Assembly (NCBI GenBank): GCA_946633495.1
Contig: CAMPAX010000070.1
Location: 1 to 10,250 of the forward strand
DNA: 10,250 nucleotides
Direction of reading: 5' to 3'
From: an uncultured Lachnospiraceae bacterium
GTDB taxonomy: Bacteria > Bacillota > Clostridia > Lachnospirales > Lachnospiraceae
Shown here: in pieces, positions 6,324-10,250 of the stretch
Position numbering within the stretch: the stretch's first letter is position 1
How the letters are laid out: the number at the start of each line of letters is the position of its first letter
Notes under the pieces: generated by a model
Seen by the model: only the letters and a program-made list of their open reading frames with translations
The model's database searches: none
Told to the model about the DNA's origin: nothing
Made by a program: the position numbers and the translations under genes

Positions 6324-7655
6324 ATGGTGACTAAGATCCTGATTGTAGATGATGAACCTATGATGCTGATGGTGACGAAGAAGATCCTGTCCGGAAAATA
6401 CGAGATCCTCTGCGCGGGTTCGGCCAGAGAAGCCATTGAAATCTATGATAAGGAACGCCCGGATATGATCCTGACGGATCTTTTGATGCCGGAAATGACC
6501 GGCTTCGAGATGCATCAGACCCTGCAGGAGAAGTACACGGAGAAGATCCCTGTCATGTATATGACGGCGGATGATACGGATGAGACGGAGGGGAAGGGAT
6601 TCGATCTTGGAGCTGTGGATTTTATCCGTAAGCCTTTCCGTGCGGATGTTCTTCTTCGAAGAGTGGATAACATCCTGCAGAATCGGGAGATCATCCGGGA
6701 TCTGAAGGAAGAAGCCACCACGGATAAGCTCACCGGCCTGCTGAACAAAGCCGGTGCGGTTCAGGCTTTTAAGGAAGCCTGCGAGAAGAGAGACGGGTTC
6801 TTCATGATGATCGATCTGGACAGCTTCAAGCTGGTTAATGACCTTTACGGTCATGATTTCGGTGACGATATCCTGAAATGCTTTGCAAAACTCCTTCATG
6901 AGAATCTGTCCAGAGAGGAAGATCTGTCTGCCCGGATCGGCGGCGATGAATTCATGGGATTCCTTTCCGGCAGCCGGGACAAGTCCCGCGTGGAACGACT
7001 GGCCAATATCCTGAATGTGAAGTTTCTGGAGGAAGCAAAGCAGATCCTCGGTCCTGATATGAACATCCCTCTCGGTACCTCCATCGGTGCGGTTGCGGTA
7101 CCGGAATTCGGCCGGGATTACGAAGAGCTGTTCCGACTGGCGGATCAGACGCTGTACGGCGTAAAACAAAACGGAAAGCACGGCTATGCGGTTCATAAAA
7201 AGGCGGAGATGATATTGTCCGAGGACAGCAGTCCCGAGGAGGATCTGAAGCGCATCAGTCAGGTGCTTTCGGAACGAAATGTTGCCAACAGCGCTCTGTG
7301 GCTGGGGCAGGATGCCTTCGCTGATGTCTACCGTTTCCTGGTTCGGTTAACCTCCAGATATAAGATGGTGGCGCATAAGCTCCTTTTCACGCTTCGCCCG
7401 TCAAATACCTCGGTGAGAACGGAGGCTTTTGAAGAGGCTGTGAAAGCCTTTGGGGAGAATCTGCATCTGCATCTTCGTAAGAGTGATCTTATGATGCAGA
7501 GCCGGAACAATCAGTTCTTCCTGCTGCTTCCCGAACTGGATCACGCATATGTAGAACTGGTGGTAGGGCGGATCCTGGACACATTCAATGAAACCGGCTA
7601 TGCCGATCAGGTGCGGGTGGTTTATCAGGCGGCATATCTGTCCGAGGAAGTATAA
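6324..7655 (+). CDS. Response regulator diguanylate cyclase (REC-GGDEF) with degenerate second GGDEF domain
   Basis: A 443-residue soluble cytoplasmic protein. The receiver (about 3-118) has the acidic pocket Asp9/Asp10, phospho-acceptor Asp52 (TDLLMP), Thr81 and Lys103. The GGDEF domain (about 132-293) has DKLTGLLNK, the metal-binding IDLDSFK (Asp164), GHDFGDD and an intact GGDEF at 206-210, with the product-inhibition motif RxxD (Arg197-Asp200) exactly five residues before it. It should therefore make cyclic di-GMP from two GTP, switched on by phosphorylation and feedback-limited. Residues about 322-440 look like a second GGDEF fold that has lost its active site: RNNQF (394-398) stands where GGDEF should be, while RKSD (385-388) keeps the RxxD spacing. 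It is 46 bp after the kinase gene with no terminator between, so it is almost certainly in the same operon and is the likely acceptor for the kinase HPt. No EAL or HD-GYP domain is present. Confidence 0.92.
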   Translation: MVTKILIVDDEPMMLMVTKKILSGKYEILCAGSAREAIEIYDKERPDMILTDLLMPEMTGFEMHQTLQEKYTEKIPVMYMTADDTDETEGKGFDLGAVDFIRKPFRADVLLRRVDNILQNREIIRDLKEEATTDKLTGLLNKAGAVQAFKEACEKRDGFFMMIDLDSFKLVNDLYGHDFGDDILKCFAKLLHENLSREEDLSARIGGDEFMGFLSGSRDKSRVERLANILNVKFLEEAKQILGPDMNIPLGTSIGAVAVPEFGRDYEELFRLADQTLYGVKQNGKHGYAVHKKAEMILSEDSSPEEDLKRISQVLSERNVANSALWLGQDAFADVYRFLVRLTSRYKMVAHKLLFTLRPSNTSVRTEAFEEAVKAFGENLHLHLRKSDLMMQSRNNQFFLLLPELDHAYVELVVGRILDTFNETGYADQVRVVYQAAYLSEEV

Positions 7656-7679
7656 GGTATCCGGTCTGTAAGAAATTAT

Positions 7680-7708
7680 TTGTGTTTATTTACGTTTTGT
7701 GCTACACT
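7680..7708 (+). promoter_or_regulatory. Probable promoter of the phospholipid gene cluster
   Basis: TTGTGT at 7680-7685 and TACACT at 7703-7708 are spaced by exactly 17 bases, and TGC directly before the -10 gives an extended element. The -35 is modest (3 of 6) and the -10 is 4 of 6. The predicted start near 7715 coincides with ATG 7718, which argues that translation begins further on, at TTG 7742. It sits in the 86-bp gap after the cyclase gene, where I see no clear terminator hairpin. Confidence 0.5.
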
Positions 7709-7725
7709 ACACCCTGAATGTTTTC

Positions 7726-7733
7726 AGGAGAGG
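7726..7733 (+). promoter_or_regulatory. Ribosome binding site that selects a TTG start
   Basis: AGGAGAGG is followed by 8 bases and then TTG at 7742, in frame with the membrane-protein reading frame. The upstream in-frame ATG at 7718 has no purine-rich site before it, and this ribosome binding site would lie inside its coding sequence. The TTG start is preferred. Confidence 0.65.
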
Positions 7734-7741
7734 TTATACCA

Positions 7742-8770
7742 TTGGATCTGAAGAAGAAAGCGCTTTGGTCAGTGCTGTCACTGGGCATAGCCGTATTTAC
7801 AATCTGGTTCGTGATCAAACAGAGCGGGATGTCTCTTGAGGATTTCGGGGAATCGTTGATGAATGCCAGGGTGAGCTGGATCATGCTGTCGATCCTGTGC
7901 ATGTTCCTGTATATCCTGTTTGAAGGGGTTTCTCTGATTCAGATCATTCGTGCCTGCGGGCATCCGAGACATTTCGGGAGAGGATTCTTGTATTCCGCAA
8001 CGGATACATATCTGTCGGCCATCACTCCTTCGGGAACGGGTGGACAACCGGGAATCATATTCTTTATGATGAAGGACGGGATTCCGGGGGCCGTGATCAC
8101 GGCTGCGCTGGTGATCAACTTTGTGGCATTCAACCTGGGCCTTTTGTTCTGGGCAGTTACAGGGATCCTGATGGCACCCGGAACATTTTCGAGTTATCCT
8201 CCTCTTGGCAGGATATGCATTATAGTCGGGTTCTGTATCTTCATTATACTGTTTTTGGTGGGAATCCTGATGCTTCGGAAACGGGAGTTGATCTTCCGGA
8301 TCGCCATGAAGCTGGTGTCATTCTTACACAAGATAAAGATCGTGAAGAATCCGGAGAAGTATCACCGGAAGCTGGAACACGTGATGGAGGAATACAAAAC
8401 CTGTGTGGATGTGGTGGGCGGCCATAAGGGAATGTGGTTCCAGGCGTGCCTGATGAACATCCTGCAGCGTTTCGTGCAGATCGTGGTGACGGTATTTGCC
8501 TATCGTGCACTGGGCGGTCTGGGCTCGGTTCGGGAACTGTTCTCCACTCAATGTCTTGCAGCGATCGGATCCACCTGTGTCCCGATCCCGGGAGCCATGG
8601 GGATCTCGGATTATCTGATGATCGAGGGATATACGAAACTGATGCCGGAGGAATTTGCGTTTCAGGTTCAGATGCTGAGCCGGGGCATTTCTTTCTATTG
8701 TTGCGTTATTGTCAGTGGAATCACGCTTGTGATCGGACTTTTATTGTTAGGGAGACGGAAGAAAAAATGA
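7742..8770 (+). CDS. YbhN/UPF0104 family membrane protein (LPG-synthase transmembrane domain)
   Basis: From the TTG start this is a 342-residue polytopic membrane protein (350 from ATG 7718). It has the hallmarks of the family related to the transmembrane half of MprF: TPSGTGGQP (about 95-103) in the first half and PIPGAMGISD (about 281-290) in the second, with about seven or eight hydrophobic segments and a basic end GRRKKK. The cytosolic aminoacyl-transfer domain of MprF is absent, so it cannot be a lysyl-phosphatidylglycerol synthase. In MprF this membrane part moves lipids across the bilayer; for stand-alone members the role is mostly unproven. Its stop overlaps the pssA start (ATGA, 8767-8770), implying translational coupling and a link to phosphatidylserine or phosphatidylethanolamine handling. 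That functional link is inference from position. Confidence 0.82.
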   Translation: MDLKKKALWSVLSLGIAVFTIWFVIKQSGMSLEDFGESLMNARVSWIMLSILCMFLYILFEGVSLIQIIRACGHPRHFGRGFLYSATDTYLSAITPSGTGGQPGIIFFMMKDGIPGAVITAALVINFVAFNLGLLFWAVTGILMAPGTFSSYPPLGRICIIVGFCIFIILFLVGILMLRKRELIFRIAMKLVSFLHKIKIVKNPEKYHRKLEHVMEEYKTCVDVVGGHKGMWFQACLMNILQRFVQIVVTVFAYRALGGLGSVRELFSTQCLAAIGSTCVPIPGAMGISDYLMIEGYTKLMPEEFAFQVQMLSRGISFYCCVIVSGITLVIGLLLLGRRKKK

Positions 8771-9483
8771 TTGGAGTATTTGATTATACGGTTATCCTTA
8801 CTTATCTTTCCGCAGTTTCCGCAGTGATGGGGATCATCGTTTCCCTTTATGGGAGCGGTCATCCGTATATTGGGTCATTTTTCCTGCTGGTCTGCGGGCT
8901 GTGCGATGCTTTTGACGGAAAGGTTGCCAGAAAGAAGAAGAATCGGACGGATTTTGAGAAGAGCTTCGGAATTCAGATCGACTCCCTGGCGGATCTGATC
9001 TCCTTCGGTGTTCTTCCGGGTGCCATCGGATTCGGACTTCTGCATGCGAGTGAGAAGTATACGGAGCTTGCGGCACTTCATCCCGTGAAGGAAAGCCCCC
9101 ATGGTCTTTATTCCATCCTGTTTATCGTTATAATCGTAATATATGCGCTTGCGGCGCTGATCCGTCTGGCGTATTTCAATGTCACGGAAGAAGAACGATC
9201 CCGGACAGAAGGCGGTGTGCGCAAGACTTATATCGGTCTTCCCGTAACCTCCTCCGCACTGATCTTTCCGTCGGTGCTTCTGATCCGGTTCATCACGAAT
9301 ATGGACTTCACGCCGATCTATTTTGCGGTTATGATCGTGACGGCCTTCCTTTTTGTATCCCGGATCCGCATCGCAAAGGCAGGAACCAGAGGAATCCTTA
9401 TCATGATCGGAATCGGAGTTGTGGAATTTGGAGTCATGCTGTATTTCCTGCTTACAAGGGGTGCTGTTCCGATTCATCCGTAA
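8767..9483 (+). CDS. pssA: CDP-diacylglycerol-serine O-phosphatidyltransferase (phosphatidylserine synthase)
   Basis: A 238-residue membrane enzyme of the CDP-alcohol phosphatidyltransferase family, which joins CDP-diacylglycerol and L-serine to give phosphatidylserine and CMP. The signature is plain: Asp47-x2-Asp50-Gly51-x2-Ala54-Arg55, then Gly68-x3-Asp72-x3-Asp76. The gap between AR and G is 12 residues instead of the usual 8-9, a lengthening I recall from clostridial PssA proteins. DSLADLISFGVLPG, RLAYFN (133-138) and YIGLPV (155-160) fit PssA rather than phosphatidylglycerophosphate synthase. The frame stays open upstream to an ATG at 8434, but that part is out of frame within the preceding gene; the true start is ATG 8767, with GGAAG five bases before it and overlapping the previous stop by 4 bp. 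Together with the following psd it forms the phosphatidylethanolamine pathway. Confidence 0.9.
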   Translation: MIGVFDYTVILTYLSAVSAVMGIIVSLYGSGHPYIGSFFLLVCGLCDAFDGKVARKKKNRTDFEKSFGIQIDSLADLISFGVLPGAIGFGLLHASEKYTELAALHPVKESPHGLYSILFIVIIVIYALAALIRLAYFNVTEEERSRTEGGVRKTYIGLPVTSSALIFPSVLLIRFITNMDFTPIYFAVMIVTAFLFVSRIRIAKAGTRGILIMIGIGVVEFGVMLYFLLTRGAVPIHP

Positions 9484-9492
9484 ATGTGCAGA

Positions 9493-9513
9493 GTGTGAAG
9501 GCTCTCTTCACGC
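9493..9513 (+). other. Intergenic hairpin A between pssA and psd
   Basis: GTGTGAAG pairs with CTTCACGC across the loop GCTCT, giving an 8-bp stem with one T-G wobble. It starts 9 bases after the pssA stop. No T-run follows, so it is not a standard intrinsic terminator; it may protect the 3' end of the upstream message or form part of a larger leader structure. Confidence 0.5.
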
Positions 9514-9521
9514 ACAAGTGA

Positions 9522-9546
9522 TATTCACGGAGCATCTCCGTGGATA
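9522..9546 (+). other. Intergenic hairpin B upstream of psd
   Basis: TATTCACGGAG pairs with CTCCGTGGATA across the loop CAT, an 11-bp stem with a single wobble. It ends 10 bases before the psd ribosome binding site and has no T-run after it. The 3' arm contains CTCC, which could instead pair with the GGAG of the ribosome binding site, so folding may influence psd translation. Confidence 0.55.
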
Positions 9547-9556
9547 ATCTGGAATC

Positions 9557-9561
9557 AGGAG
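9557..9561 (+). promoter_or_regulatory. Ribosome binding site deciding the psd start
   Basis: AGGAG is followed by 8 bases and ATG 9570. A competing ATG at 9563 is only one base away, too close for initiation, and its frame gives no recognisable protein. The ATG at 9576 is in frame but 14 bases away. Confidence 0.7.
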
Positions 9562-9569
9562 TATGTTTT

Positions 9570-10250
9570 ATGGATATGCTTACATTTCTTTATCATACGG
9601 CGCCCGGAAGGGCGCTTCTGAAACCGCTCAGCAGTCGGACTCTGTCCAAGGTCTGCGGGGCGGTTTTAGATTGCGGACTCTCAAAGCCGCTGATCCCCGG
9701 ATTTATAAAGAAGGCCGGGATCGATCCGGAGGAGTATGTCATGGATGGGTTTACCTGTTTCAATGACTGCTTCTGCCGCCATATCCGGGAAGGGCTTCGG
9801 CCGGTGGAGCAGGATCCGCTGAAAATGATCGCACCCAGTGATGGGCTTCTGTCTGTATGGGCCATCGGAGAAGGAACAGTCCTGCCGGTAAAGCAGAGTG
9901 AGTACTCTGTGGCGCGGCTGCTCCGGGACCGGAAGCTTGCGGAACGTTATGAGGGCGGACTGGCACTGGTGTACCGGCTCTGCGTGAACCATTACCATCG
10001 TTACGGCTATGTGGAGAGTGGACGAAAGTCGGTAAATCGCTTTATCCCCGGGGCGCTGCATACCGTAAGACCGGTGGCGCTGGAAGCCCGACCGGTATTC
10101 GTGGAGAACTGCCGGGAATATACCTGCATCAAGACAAAGAACTTCGGCGTGCTGACCCAGATGGAGGTGGGCGCCATGCTGGTGGGCAAGATCGCCAACC
10201 ATGAGCAGGGACGGGCCGAGGTGATTCGGGGCGACGAGAAAGGGACCTTT
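9570..10250 (+). CDS. psd: Phosphatidylserine decarboxylase proenzyme (partial, C-terminus beyond window)
   Basis: The first 227 codons are present and open to the last base. The product converts phosphatidylserine to phosphatidylethanolamine and CO2 at the membrane, using a pyruvoyl group made by self-cleavage. Visible family marks: PSDG (89-92, Asp91), NHYHRYGYV (140-148), IPGALHTVRPVA (159-170), FVEN-R (178-182) and MEVGAMLVGKI (198-208). The cleavage motif (a GGST- or LGST-like site) should follow shortly after the final residues GDEKGTF and is therefore just outside the window. In the usual DYHRxH motif the first Asp is His141 and the last His is Gly146; relatives in Clostridia often have YHRY at this point, so this is probably lineage-typical rather than inactivating. 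It lies 86 bp after pssA and completes the pathway. Confidence 0.88.
   Translation, partial: MDMLTFLYHTAPGRALLKPLSSRTLSKVCGAVLDCGLSKPLIPGFIKKAGIDPEEYVMDGFTCFNDCFCRHIREGLRPVEQDPLKMIAPSDGLLSVWAIGEGTVLPVKQSEYSVARLLRDRKLAERYEGGLALVYRLCVNHYHRYGYVESGRKSVNRFIPGALHTVRPVALEARPVFVENCREYTCIKTKNFGVLTQMEVGAMLVGKIANHEQGRAEVIRGDEKGTF

Noticed and set aside
8434..8766. Possible N-terminal extension of PssA from ATG 8434
   Set aside because: This part lies wholly within the preceding membrane-protein gene in another frame, and PssA with normal length and ribosome site starts at 8767.

Overview
The window looks like chromosomal DNA from an anaerobic Firmicute of the class Clostridia, most likely Lachnospiraceae. 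This rests on gene content and style: strong AGGAGG-type ribosome binding sites, a GGSIT-type SGNH hydrolase on a membrane anchor, Cache-domain hybrid kinases, a clostridial-style PssA with a lengthened CDP-alcohol motif, and a Psd of the YHRY type. Base composition is moderate (about half G+C by eye) and even throughout. I see no mobile element, CRISPR array, tRNA or rRNA.

Layout. (1) Positions 1-880 hold the tail of an unidentified upstream gene and an ABC-2 type permease subunit. (2) On the minus strand, converging on the permease with 3 bases between the stop codons, is a membrane-anchored extracytoplasmic SGNH/GDSL hydrolase with a C-terminal beta-rich domain. (3) A 186-bp divergent region carries a good promoter for each direction. 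(4) A signalling pair follows: a 1264-residue hybrid histidine kinase, then, 46 bp later, a REC-GGDEF diguanylate cyclase. (5) After a probable new promoter comes a phospholipid cluster: a YbhN/LPG-synthase-type membrane protein overlapping pssA by 4 bp, then, after 86 bp with two hairpins, psd, which is cut by the window end before its self-cleavage site.

How the genes may work together. The kinase has every part of a multistep phosphorelay (His726, Asp1026, His1206), and the adjacent cyclase supplies a terminal receiver (Asp52), so the pair should convert an extracellular signal into cyclic di-GMP. Both periplasm-like Cache domains carry residues resembling the amino-acid-binding motif of dCache sensors. 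PssA and Psd make phosphatidylserine and then phosphatidylethanolamine; the YbhN-type protein is a candidate lipid-handling partner.

The most unusual features are two decayed catalytic modules. The kinase carries a second, upstream copy of the Cache-TM-DHp unit whose phospho-acceptor His is Gln and which has no ATPase domain. The cyclase carries a second GGDEF-like domain in which GGDEF reads RNNQF while the RxxD inhibitory-site motif is kept in register. Nothing here looks like a wholly new class of system; the interest lies in this tandem-degenerate architecture.
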